Source of the DNA: Mycolicibacterium hodleri
GTDB taxonomy: Bacteria; Actinomycetota; Actinomycetes; Mycobacteriales; Mycobacteriaceae
Length of the DNA stretch: 64,000 nucleotides
Direction: 5' to 3'
Assembly: GCF_006439015.1 (NCBI RefSeq)
Contig: NZ_RCZG01000004.1
Location: 498,733-562,732, forward strand
A program made the position numbers and the translations under genes. The notes under the pieces were generated by a model, which did no database searches, was not told the origin of the DNA, and saw nothing but the letters and a program-made list of their open reading frames with translations. Positions 55,215-64,000 of this stretch are shown piece by piece. Each line of letters opens with the position of its first letter. Positions within the stretch are counted from its first letter, which is position 1.

Positions 55215-55880
55215 GTGTCTTTCACCGATGCCACCATCGCGCGTCTTCCGCGCATGGTTCGGCCCTTCGCCGAGCGGCATCACGAGCTCATCAAGTTCGC
55301 GATCGTCGGCGGTACGACGTTCATCATCGACTCCGCGATCTTCTACACGCTCAAGCTGACGATCCTCGAGCCCAAGCCGGTCACGGCCAAGATCATCTCT
55401 GGCATCGTCGCCGTGATCGCGTCCTACATATTGAATCGGGAATGGAGCTTCCGCGACCGTGGCGGCCGCGAGCGCCATCACGAAGCCCTCCTGTTCTTCG
55501 GGGTCAGCGGCGTCGGCGTCCTGCTCAGCATGGGTCCGCTGTGGGTGTCGAGCTACGTGCTCGACCTGCGCGTCCCGATGGTCAGTCTCACCATGGAGAA
55601 CCTCGCGGACTTCGTCTCGGCCTACGTGATCGGCAATCTGCTGCAGATGGCGTTCCGCTTCTGGGCCTTCCGCCGCTGGGTCTTCCCCGACGAGTTCGGC
55701 CGCAACCCGGACAAGGCCGTCGAAGCCACGATCACTGCAGGCGGCATCGCCGAGGCGCCCGAGGATCAGTCCGAGGAAGATCAGGCGAAGGGCACCGTCA
55801 CCTCGCTGCGCGGGGGCCGGTCGCGCCGCGCAGCTCAGCTGGGCGACTCGTCCGAGCCGAGGGTGTCGAAGACTTCGTGA
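55215..55880 (+). CDS. GtrA-family membrane protein (Rv3277-like)
   Basis: 221-residue GtrA protein with four transmembrane helices: FAIVGGTTFIIDSAIFYTLKL, IISGIVAVIASYILNREWSF, HEALLFFGVSGVGVLLSMG and FVSAYVIGNLLQMAFRFWAF. It ends with a long charged cytoplasmic tail. GtrA proteins are linked to moving lipid-linked sugars for cell-wall glycans. GTG 55215 is chosen with TAGACT 9 bases upstream. The end overlaps the PH-domain gene by 46 bases. Confidence 0.85.
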   Translation: MSFTDATIARLPRMVRPFAERHHELIKFAIVGGTTFIIDSAIFYTLKLTILEPKPVTAKIISGIVAVIASYILNREWSFRDRGGRERHHEALLFFGVSGVGVLLSMGPLWVSSYVLDLRVPMVSLTMENLADFVSAYVIGNLLQMAFRFWAFRRWVFPDEFGRNPDKAVEATITAGGIAEAPEDQSEEDQAKGTVTSLRGGRSRRAAQLGDSSEPRVSKTS

Positions 55881-56353
55881 TACAGGAGTGAGTGCACCCG
55901 CTCGACGCTCGGAATGTCATCGAACTCCAGGGGATCCTGGCTCGCCGATTCGATGATGAGGGTGCCGGTGCGCAGGATGCGGTCGACGAGGCCGTGACTG
56001 AACTCCACGCTGTTGATCCGGGCCAGCGGAATGTCGATGCCGGAGCGTGTCATGACTCCGTGGCGGAACATCACCCGCCGGTCCGTGATCACGAAATGCG
56101 TGGATCGCCAATTCAAGACCGGCCACAGAGTCAGCCATCCGATGAGGATGAGCCAGATCACCGCGATGACGAGCATCACGATCTTCGTGGCCATGTGATC
56201 CCAGGCCGTGTGATTGACCACACCCACGCCGAATCCAGCCAGCGCGGTGAGCAGCAGGAGTGCGAACACAGGGCCGATCAGTCGCTTCCAGTGCGGGTGG
56301 CGGTGCAGCACGACACGCTCGTCGGCGGCCAGCACGTTGTCCGGATATCCCAC
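55835..56353 (-). CDS. PH-domain (bPH2) membrane protein (Rv3278c-like)
   Basis: 172-residue protein with two transmembrane segments, LIGPVFALLLLTALAGFGVGVV and IVMLVIAVIWLILIGWLTLWPVL, then a bacterial PH domain (DUF304): STHFVITDRRVMFRHGVMTRSG and INSVEFSHGLVDRILRTGTL. It begins YPDNVLAADERVVLHRHPHW, as in Rv3278c. GTG 56353. It follows birA by 11 bases. Function unknown. Confidence 0.87.
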   Translation of the reverse strand: MGYPDNVLAADERVVLHRHPHWKRLIGPVFALLLLTALAGFGVGVVNHTAWDHMATKIVMLVIAVIWLILIGWLTLWPVLNWRSTHFVITDRRVMFRHGVMTRSGIDIPLARINSVEFSHGLVDRILRTGTLIIESASQDPLEFDDIPSVERVHSLLYHEVFDTLGSDESPS

Positions 56354-56364
56354 GGCAATGGACT

Positions 56365-57201
56365 CTACTCAGCCGACGTCTGCTGGACGGGCCGCAGATG
56401 CACGATGTCGCCTGCCGACACGACGACGACCTCGTTGCCGGTGTCGATGCGTAGCCGACCTTGGCCGTCGACCGACACCGCGTCGCCGACGACTTCCTTG
56501 TCACCTGGTAACAGCGCGCGGACTCGCGAGCCGATCGTCAGGCTGTTCGCCGTGTACCGGGCGAGCAGCGAGGCGTCCGCGCCGCCAGTGGCCTGCAGGC
56601 CCTCGATTCGCCGTTGCAGTTCGCGGAGCAGCACAGGGACAAGTTGCATGCGATCTAGGTTCGTGGCACCGAGTACGGCCAACGAGGTCGCGTTGGGGTC
56701 GGGCAGTTCCTCGGCGAGCAGCGAGACATTCAGACCGACACCGACGACGATGACAGGGGTGGGCGTCGCCATCTCGGCGAGGATTCCTGCCAGCTTCCGC
56801 CGGTTCGCACCGGCGAGAACGTCATTGGGCCACTTCAACCCGGCGTCGATTCCGTTGCCGGCGGCCACCGCGTCCACGACGGCCAACCCGGTCGCCAGCG
56901 GCACCCACCCCCATGCGGCCGGGGGCAACCCGGAGGTGGACACCCCGACCGACATGGTGATTTGCGCGCGCGAGACGGCTGACCAGCTGCGGCCGTTGCG
57001 ACCGCGTCCCGCCGTCTGGTTCTCCGCGAGGAGAACCGCCCCGGCAATGTCTTCCCCGGTCGCCGAGCGGGCGATAAGGTCGGCGTTGGTCGAACCGGTT
57101 TCAGCCACCACGTCGACCCGCCGCCAGATCGAGGCGGGTGTGACGACGGAATCGGTCAATGCCGCGGCGTCGAGCGGAGATCTGGTCGTGGGATTGATCA
57201 T
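56365..57201 (-). CDS. birA: Biotin-protein ligase BirA
   Basis: 278-residue monofunctional biotin ligase without the N-terminal repressor helix-turn-helix. AETGSTNADLIARS, biotin loop TAGRGRNGRSWSA, KWPNDVLAGANRRKLAGILAE and a C-terminal SH3-like cap. It should biotinylate acyl-CoA carboxylase alpha subunits and the TB7.3-like protein. Matches Rv3279c. It lies two genes from accD5, the carboxylase it serves. Confidence 0.94.
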   Translation of the reverse strand: MINPTTRSPLDAAALTDSVVTPASIWRRVDVVAETGSTNADLIARSATGEDIAGAVLLAENQTAGRGRNGRSWSAVSRAQITMSVGVSTSGLPPAAWGWVPLATGLAVVDAVAAGNGIDAGLKWPNDVLAGANRRKLAGILAEMATPTPVIVVGVGLNVSLLAEELPDPNATSLAVLGATNLDRMQLVPVLLRELQRRIEGLQATGGADASLLARYTANSLTIGSRVRALLPGDKEVVGDAVSVDGQGRLRIDTGNEVVVVSAGDIVHLRPVQQTSAE

Positions 57202-57334
57202 GAGGGCAGCCTAGGGTGAGGTTGCTCTCGAACTCTCGTGCAGCCACTCACGGCTAAGCGATACGAGTTTGCTACGACTGCACTGTGAGCTCGGTCACGT
57301 AGAACGTAGTTACGCCCGTCGCGGCGATTGCCGA

Positions 57335-58837
57335 TCAGTATGCGCCGGTGCCGCTCGCGATCGTCCGGACGGTCTTCATGGCGATCAGCAGGTCATTGGT
57401 GATCGACCAGTTCTCCACATAGGACAGGTCGAGGCGGACCGCGTCATCCCACGAAAGATCAGAACGACCGCTCACCTGCCACAACCCGGTGATGCCTGGG
57501 AGCACCAACAGCCGCCGACGTACCTGATCGTTGTAGGTGTCGACCTCGCGCCGAAGTGGCGGTCGCGGCCCGACCACACTCATGTCGCGACCCAACACGT
57601 TGAAGAACTGGGGCAGTTCATCGATGCTGAATTTCCGCAGAATCCTGCCGACGGAGGTGATCCGCGGGTCTTCCTTCATCTTGAACAGCACGCCGCCAAC
57701 ACAGTCGTTGACCTGAAGCAGGCCAGAGACTTGCTCGTCCGCTCCGTCTACCATCGTGCGGAACTTGACCATCTGGAACGGCTGGCCTTCGCGACCTATC
57801 CGTTCGGACCGATAGAACACCGGGCCCTTGCTGGTCAGCTTGATGGCGATGGCGGAGGCAATCATGACGGGCATCGCGGTGAGGAGCGCGCCGGTCGCCA
57901 CGATGTAGTCAAAGGCTAACTTCTGGATTTTCTTGGTACCGCTGTACTGAGGCTTCTCAACGTGAATCAGAGGAAGCCCCGCAACGGGCTGCATGGTCAG
58001 GCGGGGTCCGGCCACATCCATGACGCCTGGGGTGATCACCAGATCGACGCCCAGTTTGTGCAATTCCCAAGATAGTTCGCGTACGCCGTCCGGACCGAGA
58101 TAGTCGGTGGTGGTGAGCGCCACCGCGTCGGCGTTCGTCCTGAGGATTGCGTCGCGCACCTTGCCCGCGTCGCCGAGTACCGGCAGCGTGCCGACGCCGG
58201 CGACCTCGATGGTCCCTCCCGAACTACGTCCCGTCAGGCACACTCCTACTACCGAGTACCCGTAGCTGAAGCCGCGCGCAAGCGATTGGACCAGAACGCG
58301 AACTGCTTGGGCGTCGCCCACTGCGACAACAGTCTTCACGCATCGTCCGTGCCGTCGCTGCCGGGCGAGGTAAGCCCGGCAGACGTTGCGGCCGACCAAC
58401 AGTCCGGTGAGACCCAGCGGGAATGCGATGGCCAGGTACCCACGTGCGTACTCCGGCCGGAAGATCATCAGTAACACCGCCACGATGCCGACAGTTGCCA
58501 GCGTCGCCGAAACCACCCGCCGGTACTCCTCGACGCCGGCACCCACGATGCGTGGCGAACGGGTGCGGTAGGCGGTCAGCAGCGCCAGCCAGATGGCGGC
58601 AATGAGGACCGACATCACGCCGTAGTAGACCGACTTGGGGTCGAGGGCACTGATCGTGCTACCGAACCGGACCATCTGCGCGCAACCAAGCGCTGCCACG
58701 ACCACGACGAAGTCAGTCACGAATAGCGCTCGTATGTATTGGCGCTGCCACGGCGCCGCACGCTTTGGAGCGTCCGTCCGACCGTCTGCCCCCACCGACA
58801 GCTTGGCCGCAGCGACCCGATCGTCAATAACCGACAC
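57335..58837 (-). CDS. Polyprenyl glycosylphosphotransferase (WbaP/WcaJ-like)
   Basis: 500-residue sugar transferase that starts an exopolysaccharide or glycan by moving hexose-1-P onto a polyprenyl phosphate. N-terminal four or five transmembrane helices, a CoA-binding-like middle domain (VVAVGDAQAVRVLVQSL), a transmembrane stretch near residue 310 and a C-terminal catalytic domain with GPVFYRSERIGREGQPFQ, MVKFRTMV, RKFSIDELPQFFNVL, MSVVGPRPPLRREV and PGITGLWQVSGRSDLSWD. It lies between birA and accD5 where M. tuberculosis has none as I recall. Confidence 0.9.
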   Translation of the reverse strand: MSVIDDRVAAAKLSVGADGRTDAPKRAAPWQRQYIRALFVTDFVVVVAALGCAQMVRFGSTISALDPKSVYYGVMSVLIAAIWLALLTAYRTRSPRIVGAGVEEYRRVVSATLATVGIVAVLLMIFRPEYARGYLAIAFPLGLTGLLVGRNVCRAYLARQRRHGRCVKTVVAVGDAQAVRVLVQSLARGFSYGYSVVGVCLTGRSSGGTIEVAGVGTLPVLGDAGKVRDAILRTNADAVALTTTDYLGPDGVRELSWELHKLGVDLVITPGVMDVAGPRLTMQPVAGLPLIHVEKPQYSGTKKIQKLAFDYIVATGALLTAMPVMIASAIAIKLTSKGPVFYRSERIGREGQPFQMVKFRTMVDGADEQVSGLLQVNDCVGGVLFKMKEDPRITSVGRILRKFSIDELPQFFNVLGRDMSVVGPRPPLRREVDTYNDQVRRRLLVLPGITGLWQVSGRSDLSWDDAVRLDLSYVENWSITNDLLIAMKTVRTIASGTGAY

Positions 58838-59146
58838 TGCCTTACCCCCATTTGCTGGTAGCTAGCTACCGAGCTCCCCCGAAACACCTGCGACTCACTA
58901 TCTCACTGTTTGCCCCGATCTGTCACGTTTCGGCACCGTTGGGCAGGGTTCGCCGTTAACTCGGGTGACTGCAACCCGGGTAGATCACCAACAATCGCCC
59001 TCGACGCGGGCCTTCACGAGTCCGCCCGCTTGGGTAGGCGTGGAACGGCGGTGATGACCGTCGAGCGCCGGGCGCACGTGAAAGCATTGCCAGAGGATGA
59101 ACCTTGCCCGGGGAAGGTGATCACGCCGGGTAACAATGATTGCCCT

Positions 59147-59176
59147 GTTCATGAACGGATTAGCCTGGTCATGAAC
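59147..59176. promoter_or_regulatory. Paired operator-like sites, 20 bp apart
   Basis: GTTCATGAAC at 59147-59156 is a perfect palindrome. A near copy, GGTCATGAAC, occupies 59167-59176, exactly two helical turns on, and flanking GCC...TG bases are shared. This is the usual form of cooperative repressor sites. It lies about 310 bases upstream of the sugar transferase start and 370 upstream of accD5. Confidence 0.5.
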
Positions 59177-59531
59177 GCTGGTCGGCGAGGCGGCGCACCG
59201 TGGCCGCTTCGTCACGTGTGGTTGATGGCTCCGGACGTCGGCAGACTGTGCCTGGCTGGTGGGGGCTGCCACACCGCGGACGTGCTCAATGAAACCTTGA
59301 CGGTGTCGGAGCCCGGTGTGAACCGAAGCCGAGCGGCACCACGTTGACTCGGGAACTGGTATCGGCGAGGTGCAGCCGGCGCATTTTTAAACAATTCAGT
59401 GGCGAACAACTTGGTGGCGCACACACCGGTCGTCGACTTGGCACACCCGAGTGCGCGTACACAGACATCTGGAACCATCGACGCATATCTCCCAATTAAG
59501 GGCTGCTTAAGAGGACGCGCCTTCCTCCCGC

Positions 59532-59537
59532 TACGAT
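59532..59537 (+). promoter_or_regulatory. -10 element TACGAT, leaderless start for accD5
   Basis: TACGAT is a close match to the consensus TATAAT and ends 8 bases before ATG 59545. No ribosome binding site fits in the gap, so accD5 is probably leaderless. Confidence 0.6.
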
Positions 59538-59544
59538 CGGCACC

Positions 59545-61173
59545 ATGACGAGCGTCACCGACCCCACCCCTGCGCAAGACATCGACATCCACACCACGGC
59601 GGGCAAGCTCGCCGACCTGCGCAAGCGTGCCGATGAGACGTTGCACCCCGTTGGCGAGGCAGCCGTCGAGAAGGTCCATGCCAAGGGCAAGCTGACTGCT
59701 CGCGAGCGCATCTTCGCGCTAATGGACGAGGGGTCCTTCGTCGAGCTCGACGCGCTGGCCAAGCACCGCAGCAAGAACTTCGGCCTCGAGGCGAACCGCC
59801 CGGTCGGTGACGGCGTGGTGACCGGCTACGGCACCATCGACGGTCGCGACGTCTGCATCTTCAGCCAGGACGCCACCGTCTTCGGCGGCAGCCTCGGCGA
59901 GGTCTACGGCGAGAAGATCGTCAAGGTGCAGGAGTTGGCCATCAAGACCGGCCGCCCCCTGATCGGCATCAACGACGGAGCGGGTGCGCGCATTCAGGAG
60001 GGCGTGGTCTCACTTGGCTTGTACAGCAAGATCTTTCGCAACAATATCCTTGCCTCCGGCGTCATCCCCCAGATCTCGCTAATCATGGGTGCTGCCGCCG
60101 GCGGACACGTCTACTCCCCCGCGCTCACCGACTTCGTCATCATGGTCGACCAGACCAGCCAGATGTTCATCACCGGACCCGACGTGATCAAGACGGTCAC
60201 CGGCGAGGAAGTCACCATGGAGGAACTGGGTGGCGCCCACACCCACATGGCCAAGTCGGGCACGGCGCACTACGTTGCCTCCGGCGAACAGGACGCCTTC
60301 GACTACGTCCGCGATCTGCTGAGCTACCTTCCGCCGAACAGCGCCGCCGAGCCGCCCCGCTTCCCGGCTCCGCCGCACCCGGGCGCCATCGAGGACAACC
60401 TCACCGATGAAGATCTCGAGCTCGACACCCTCATCCCCGACTCGCCGAACCAGCCCTACGACATGCACGAGGTCATCACCCGCATCCTCGACGACGACGA
60501 GTTCCTCGAGGTGCAGTCGGGCTACGCAGGCAACATCGTCATTGGATTCGGTCGGATCGACGGCCGCACCGTGGGAATAGTGGCCAACCAACCCACCCAG
60601 TTCGCAGGCTGCCTGGACATCAACGCCTCCGAGAAGGCCGCCCGCTTCGTGCGGACCTGCGACTGCTTCAACATCCCGATCATCATGCTGGTCGACGTGC
60701 CAGGCTTCCTGCCGGGCACCGACCAGGAGTACAACGGCATCATCCGTCGTGGCGCCAAACTGCTGTACGCATATGGCGAGGCGACCGTCGCCAAGATCAC
60801 CGTCATCACCCGCAAGGCCTACGGCGGCGCCTACTGCGTCATGGGATCCAAGGACATGGGCTGCGACGTCAACGTCGCATGGCCGACCGCCCAGATCGCC
60901 GTGATGGGCGCCTCCGGTGCGGTCGGCTTCGTTTACCGCTCGCAGCTGAAGGAAGCGGCCGCCGACGGCCAGGACGTTGACGCCCGCCGCTTGGAGCTCC
61001 AGCAGGACTACGAGGACACCCTCGTCAATCCATACGTCGCCGCCGAGCGGGGCTACGTGGACGCAGTCATTCCACCGTCGCACACCCGCGGTTACATCTC
61101 GGCCGCGCTGCGTCTGCTGGAGCGCAAGATCGTGCAACTGCCACCCAAGAAGCACGGCAACATTCCCCTCTGA
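59545..61173 (+). CDS. accD5: Acyl-CoA carboxylase beta subunit AccD5
   Basis: 542-residue carboxyltransferase subunit of propionyl/acetyl-CoA carboxylase giving methylmalonyl-CoA for branched mycobacterial lipids. N-terminal crotonase domain with [18 protein letters not shown] and [18 protein letters not shown]-terminal domain with [21 protein letters not shown] and [19 protein letters not shown], the two oxyanion-hole glycine pairs. Matches Rv3280. Needs an AccA3 alpha subunit, which is not in this window. Confidence 0.96.
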   Translation: MTSVTDPTPAQDIDIHTTAGKLADLRKRADETLHPVGEAAVEKVHAKGKLTARERIFALMDEGSFVELDALAKHRSKNFGLEANRPVGDGVVTGYGTIDGRDVCIFSQDATVFGGSLGEVYGEKIVKVQELAIKTGRPLIGINDGAGARIQEGVVSLGLYSKIFRNNILASGVIPQISLIMGAAAGGHVYSPALTDFVIMVDQTSQMFITGPDVIKTVTGEEVTMEELGGAHTHMAKSGTAHYVASGEQDAFDYVRDLLSYLPPNSAAEPPRFPAPPHPGAIEDNLTDEDLELDTLIPDSPNQPYDMHEVITRILDDDEFLEVQSGYAGNIVIGFGRIDGRTVGIVANQPTQFAGCLDINASEKAARFVRTCDCFNIPIIMLVDVPGFLPGTDQEYNGIIRRGAKLLYAYGEATVAKITVITRKAYGGAYCVMGSKDMGCDVNVAWPTAQIAVMGASGAVGFVYRSQLKEAAADGQDVDARRLELQQDYEDTLVNPYVAAERGYVDAVIPPSHTRGYISAALRLLERKIVQLPPKKHGNIPL

Positions 61174-61211
61174 TTCCAGCCAGGCCTGCCGCCCCGACGA
61201 ACGGACTACCC

Positions 61212-61493
61212 GTGTCACAAGACGTCGACATCACCGAGGTCTCCGACCCTCAGGACATGACCATCGACGCGCCCGTCGATACGTCGGTGCCCGAGATCAG
61301 GATCCTCAAGGGCAATCCCACCGATGAAGAACTGGCCGCGCTGGTGACCGTGCTTGCTGGCGGTAGCGGCGGCGCCGCCGAGCACGGTCCACAGGAACTC
61401 AACCTGTGGGGCCATCCGGTGGACAAGCTGCGCTACTCGGTGGTCAGCTGGCAGCGCGTCACTCAGCTGGAACGCACCCACATCCGGCGTTGA
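61212..61493 (+). CDS. accE5: Acyl-CoA carboxylase epsilon subunit AccE5
   Basis: 93-residue small subunit with [23 protein letters not shown] and the tail [11 protein letters not shown], the core of epsilon subunits that hold AccA3-AccD5 together. It is shorter than M. tuberculosis AccE5 (177 residues, with a repeated N-terminal tail). GTG 61212 lies 38 bases after accD5. A tandem repeat begins inside its stop codon. Confidence 0.9.
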   Translation: MSQDVDITEVSDPQDMTIDAPVDTSVPEIRILKGNPTDEELAALVTVLAGGSGGAAEHGPQELNLWGHPVDKLRYSVVSWQRVTQLERTHIRR

Positions 61494-61573
61494 TGAGCCG
61501 CTTGCGCGAAGAAAATCAGTGCCGATGAGCCGCTTGCGCGAAGAAAATCAGTGCCGATGAGCCGCTTGCGCGA
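61492..61573. repeat. Tandem 32-bp repeat after accE5
   Basis: Two identical 32-bp units at 61492-61523 and 61524-61555, each starting GATGAGCCGCTTGCGCGAAG, plus an 18-bp third unit at 61556-61573. It starts in the accE5 stop codon and ends 13 bases before maf. No hairpin is obvious within a unit. Confidence 0.9.
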
Positions 61574-61585
61574 GCGGAATAAGCC

Positions 61586-62230
61586 ATGACGCGTGTGGTC
61601 CTCGCGTCGGCATCACCCGGGCGGCGCAAGGTTCTGCGGGGCGCGGGGATCGACCCGATCGTGATTGTGTCGGGCGTCGACGAGGACGCCGTGGTCGCAG
61701 AACTCCCGGAGGACGCCGCCCCCGGGACCGTGACGACCGCCCTAGCGATAGCGAAGGCTCAAGCAGTGACCCATACGCTGGATGCCGAGCTGCTCGCGAA
61801 TTGCGTTGTCATCGGCTGTGATTCGATGTTGTACCGTGAGGGACGCCTGTGGGGCAAGCCTGCGACCGAAGCCGCAGCCATCGAGGGCTGGAAGGCGATG
61901 GCGGGAAAGTCGGGAGAGCTCTACACCGGTCACTGTGTAATTCTCCTGCGCGACAACGAGATCGAGGCCACAGCCGCCGAGCACGCGGTGACCACCGTCC
62001 GCTTCGGCCGCCCGTCGGAGGCGGACGTGCTGGCCTACGCCCGCAGCGGTGAGCCCGTCGGGGTCGCAGGCGGCTTCACCCTCGACGGTCTCGGTGGCTG
62101 GTTCGTCGACGGCGTCGACGGTGATCCGTCGGCTGTCATCGGCATCGGGCTGCCTCTGACTCGGATTTTGTTCGAACGCGTAGGCCTCACCATCCCTGGT
62201 CTCTGGCGTGCGAACCCCGTCCGCGACTGA
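61586..62230 (+). CDS. maf: Maf-family nucleotide pyrophosphatase
   Basis: 214-residue Maf protein that hydrolyses odd or canonical nucleoside triphosphates (dTTP/UTP or m7GTP types). Starts [19 protein letters not shown] with the phosphate loop, [16 protein letters not shown] with the Asp, and [19 protein letters not shown] at the end. ATG 61586 directly follows the tandem repeat. Matches Rv3282. Confidence 0.92.
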   Translation: MTRVVLASASPGRRKVLRGAGIDPIVIVSGVDEDAVVAELPEDAAPGTVTTALAIAKAQAVTHTLDAELLANCVVIGCDSMLYREGRLWGKPATEAAAIEGWKAMAGKSGELYTGHCVILLRDNEIEATAAEHAVTTVRFGRPSEADVLAYARSGEPVGVAGGFTLDGLGGWFVDGVDGDPSAVIGIGLPLTRILFERVGLTIPGLWRANPVRD

Positions 62231-62279
62231 CACCGAGGAGCTGTCTAGTCCGCTCAGGCGAGCAAGTAGGCTCATACGC

Positions 62280-63167
62280 GTGTCTCTGCCCGCAGATCCG
62301 CATCCATCTCTGGCCGCCTACGCCCATCCCGAACGGCTGGTCACCGCCGACTGGCTGGCGGGAAACATCGGCCGACCGGGGCTTGCCATCGTCGAGTCCG
62401 ACGAGGACGTCCTGCTCTACGACACCGGGCACATTCCCGGCGCCGTAAAGATCGACTGGCACGTCGACCTCAACGATCCGCACGTCCGTGACTACATAGA
62501 CGGTGCCCAATTCGCCGCGTTGATGGATCGCAAGGGCATAAGCCGGGACGACACCGTGGTGATCTACGGCGACAAGAGCAATTGGTGGGCGGCCTACGCC
62601 CTCTGGGTCTTCACGCTGTTCGGCCACCCCGACGTCCGACTGCTCGACGGCGGACGCGACCTATGGGTGTCCAACGGTCGGGACACCACCCTCGACGTTC
62701 CTTCCAAAGAGACGACGGGCTACCCGGTCGTCGAGCGCAACGATGAGCCGATCCGCGCCTACCGGGAGGACGTGCTGGGGATTCTGGGGCACCAACCGCT
62801 GATCGACGTCCGCTCCCCCTTGGAGTACACCGGGGAGCGCACTCACATGCCGGACTACCCCGAAGAGGGCGCCCTGCGTGGCGGCCACATCCCGACGGCG
62901 AAGTCGATCCCCTGGGCGAAGGCCGCAAGGGACAGCGGGCAGTTCCGCAGCCGGGCCGAGCTCGACGAGTTGTACGGCTTCCTGGAGCCGGCTGACAAGA
63001 CGATCGTCTACTGCCGCATCGGCGAGCGGTCCAGTCACACCTGGTTCGTGCTGACCCACCTGCTCGGCAAGGAGGGGGTGCGCAATTACGACGGCTCTTG
63101 GACCGAATGGGGCAACGCAGTGCGCGTTCCCGTCGCCGTCGGAGAAGATCCTGGCGAAGCGCCATGA
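62280..63167 (+). CDS. sseA: Thiosulfate sulfurtransferase SseA
   Basis: 295-residue double rhodanese. The N-terminal inactive domain has [22 protein letters not shown]; the C-terminal domain holds the active Cys in [14 protein letters not shown]. Ends [19 protein letters not shown] 62280 matches the M. tuberculosis start (Rv3283) and has TAGGCT 8 bases upstream. Overlaps the SufE-like gene by ATGA, tying sulfur transfer genes together. Confidence 0.93.
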   Translation: MSLPADPHPSLAAYAHPERLVTADWLAGNIGRPGLAIVESDEDVLLYDTGHIPGAVKIDWHVDLNDPHVRDYIDGAQFAALMDRKGISRDDTVVIYGDKSNWWAAYALWVFTLFGHPDVRLLDGGRDLWVSNGRDTTLDVPSKETTGYPVVERNDEPIRAYREDVLGILGHQPLIDVRSPLEYTGERTHMPDYPEEGALRGGHIPTAKSIPWAKAARDSGQFRSRAELDELYGFLEPADKTIVYCRIGERSSHTWFVLTHLLGKEGVRNYDGSWTEWGNAVRVPVAVGEDPGEAP

Positions 63168-63580
63168 CCATGCCGCCGGCGCTGGCCGAAGTGGTGTCTG
63201 ACTTCGCCGACATGCAGGGCCAGGACAAACTTCAGCTCCTGCTCGAGTTTGCGAATGAATTGCCGCCGATCCCGGCCGATCTCGAAGAGGCGGCGATGGA
63301 GCCGGTGCCCGAGTGTCAGTCGCCTCTTTTCCTGCACGTCGACGCCGATGACCGCGAAGCCGTCCGGTTGTACTTCAGCGCGCCGGCCGAGGCACCCACC
63401 ACTCGGGGTTTCGCCGCCATTCTGGCCACCGGACTGGACGGGCAGTCTGCCGCCGACATCCTTGCCGTCCCCGACGACTTCTACTCCGAGCTGGGTTTGG
63501 CGGCGTTGATCAGCCCGTTGCGGCTGCGCGGCATGTCGGCGATGTTGACCCGCATCAAGCGACGGCTCAGCAACGCTTAG
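63164..63580 (+). CDS. SufE-like protein (Rv3284-like)
   Basis: 138-residue SufE-family protein that takes persulfide from a Cys desulfurase. The active Cys is in [14 protein letters not shown] near residue 51, followed by the [17 protein letters not shown] family stretch and [22 protein letters not shown] overlaps the sseA stop. With SseA beside it, a sulfur relay is likely. Matches Rv3284. Confidence 0.9.
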   Translation: MTMPPALAEVVSDFADMQGQDKLQLLLEFANELPPIPADLEEAAMEPVPECQSPLFLHVDADDREAVRLYFSAPAEAPTTRGFAAILATGLDGQSAADILAVPDDFYSELGLAALISPLRLRGMSAMLTRIKRRLSNA

Positions 63581-63773
63581 CACCCGCGGCGGTGCGCAGG
63601 ATGGCGAGCAATCTTTGCTACGTCTGCATCACGACGCGACGAGTGCAGCAACGTCGTCAATCCCGAAAGATTCAGGGTGCGCTAAAAAGCGACCAGGTGG
63701 CACTAGCCGCTCAAGTCGCGAATCCTCAACGAAAAGCTCTGAAGCTTCAGCCCGTAGGACTATGCTCTAGCAA

Positions 63774-64000
63774 ATGGCAAACACGGGCCGTCGGCGCGAG
63801 ATCGACGCCATTGCGGCCAACCTCGCGATGCCCGACCGCCACACCCGTGACGACCTCGATCGGACGGGGCTCGTACGCCTCGAAGGAGTCATTCCGCCCG
63901 AATGGCTTGCTGCCGCCCGCGCAGACGTCGACAGATTCATTGCCCGACACGGTTCGGGTGAACACAGCATGGTCGACACCGACCGCTGGGAGTGCCCCAT
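63774..64000 (+). CDS. PhyH-like dioxygenase, N-terminus only (partial)
   Basis: A frame starting at ATG 63774 runs off the window with about 75 residues. LDRTGLVRLEGVIPPEWLAAARADVDRF is seen in part and is typical of the first part of phytanoyl-CoA dioxygenase (Fe/2-oxoglutarate) proteins, but the HxD...H metal set is outside the window. Upstream 63581-63773 is 193 bases without a gene. In M. tuberculosis accA3 is found here, so this is a local difference. Confidence 0.5.
   Translation, partial: MANTGRRREIDAIAANLAMPDRHTRDDLDRTGLVRLEGVIPPEWLAAARADVDRFIARHGSGEHSMVDTDRWECP

Larger units (their letters stand above)
58838..59544. other. 707-base intergenic region between the sugar transferase and accD5
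   Basis: No convincing gene is present: a 145-residue frame at 58910-59347 has no ribosome binding site or known motif. It holds a paired palindrome at 59147-59176 and the accD5 -10 at 59532-59537. The rest shows no clear structure that I can read. Confidence 0.5.

Noticed and set aside
58910..59347. Possible 145-residue gene upstream of accD5
   Set aside because: No ribosome binding site, no known motif, and it covers the palindrome pair; more likely chance.
61492..61573. CRISPR array
   Set aside because: The 32-bp units are directly adjacent with no spacers, and no cas gene is in the window.
63597..63660. Terminator hairpin after the SufE-like gene
   Set aside because: Only short broken complementarity between TTGCT...TGCA and TGCAGCAA, and no T-run.
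1..64000. tRNA or rRNA genes
   Set aside because: I saw no cloverleaf with T-arm consensus or rRNA sequence while reading gaps, though a dedicated scan was not possible.

Overview
The window is a gene-dense, high-GC stretch of mycobacterial chromosome, most likely from a rapidly growing environmental species (Mycolicibacterium-like). The protein sequences and gene order follow the Mycobacterium tuberculosis block Rv3212 to Rv3284, recalled from memory, with whiB1, pdtaS, sigH-rshA, aroA, desA3, secA1, mtrA-mtrB-lpqB, sahH, the alkB-rubredoxin operon, whiB2, fbiA-fbiB, rmlD-wbbL1-manB, purE-purK, birA and accD5-accE5 all in place. No rRNA, tRNA, CRISPR array, insertion sequence or prophage was seen. 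This is mainly core chromosome with small local gains and losses.

Layout. 1-5,190: ParA-like ATPase, phosphatase, isochorismate synthase, GNAT, lipid kinase, WhiB1. 5,200-8,500: PdtaS kinase, biotinyl protein, ribosomal protein bL37, RshA/SigH redox stress pair. 8,500-14,950: deacylase, SDR, methyltransferase, SRAP protein, AroA, RsgA, aldo-keto reductase. 15,000-20,400: DesA3 desaturase with its reductase, a conserved protein, PPK2 and a wax ester synthase/DGAT-like protein. 20,500-30,700: Rv3235-like protein, SecA1, hibernation factor, ComF-like protein, MtrAB-LpqB, thymidylate kinase. 30,700-38,500: lipase, SahH, alkane hydroxylase operon, FAD oxidoreductase, CDF transporter. 38,500-43,800: mannose metabolism genes and WhiB2. 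44,100-52,200: F420 ligation genes, Nudix protein, rhamnose/mannose cell-wall genes, LCP ligase. 52,200-64,000: acyl-CoA dehydrogenase, PurE/PurK, GtrA, BirA, sugar transferase, AccD5/AccE5, Maf, SseA, SufE-like protein and the start of a PhyH-like gene.

The genes form short overlapping operons (ATGA, GTGA and TTGA junctions). Themes are envelope building (rmlD, wbbL1, manB, LCP, MtrAB, accD5, desA3), redox and stress control (sigH/rshA, whiB1, whiB2), lipid and alkane use (alkB, DGAT-like, FadE25) and cofactors (F420, biotin, menaquinone). Many transcripts appear leaderless: a TANNNT -10 element lies 7-9 bases before the start codon.

The most interesting non-coding signals are: a shared TACG-N4-CGTA operator before both desA3 and its reductase gene; a palindrome on the -35 box of the alkB promoter; two copies of a long hairpin element; two other intergenic hairpins; a 32-bp tandem repeat after accE5; and a 21-bp dispersed repeat, one copy of which is read in frame inside the SRAP gene. 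No wholly new system was recognised.
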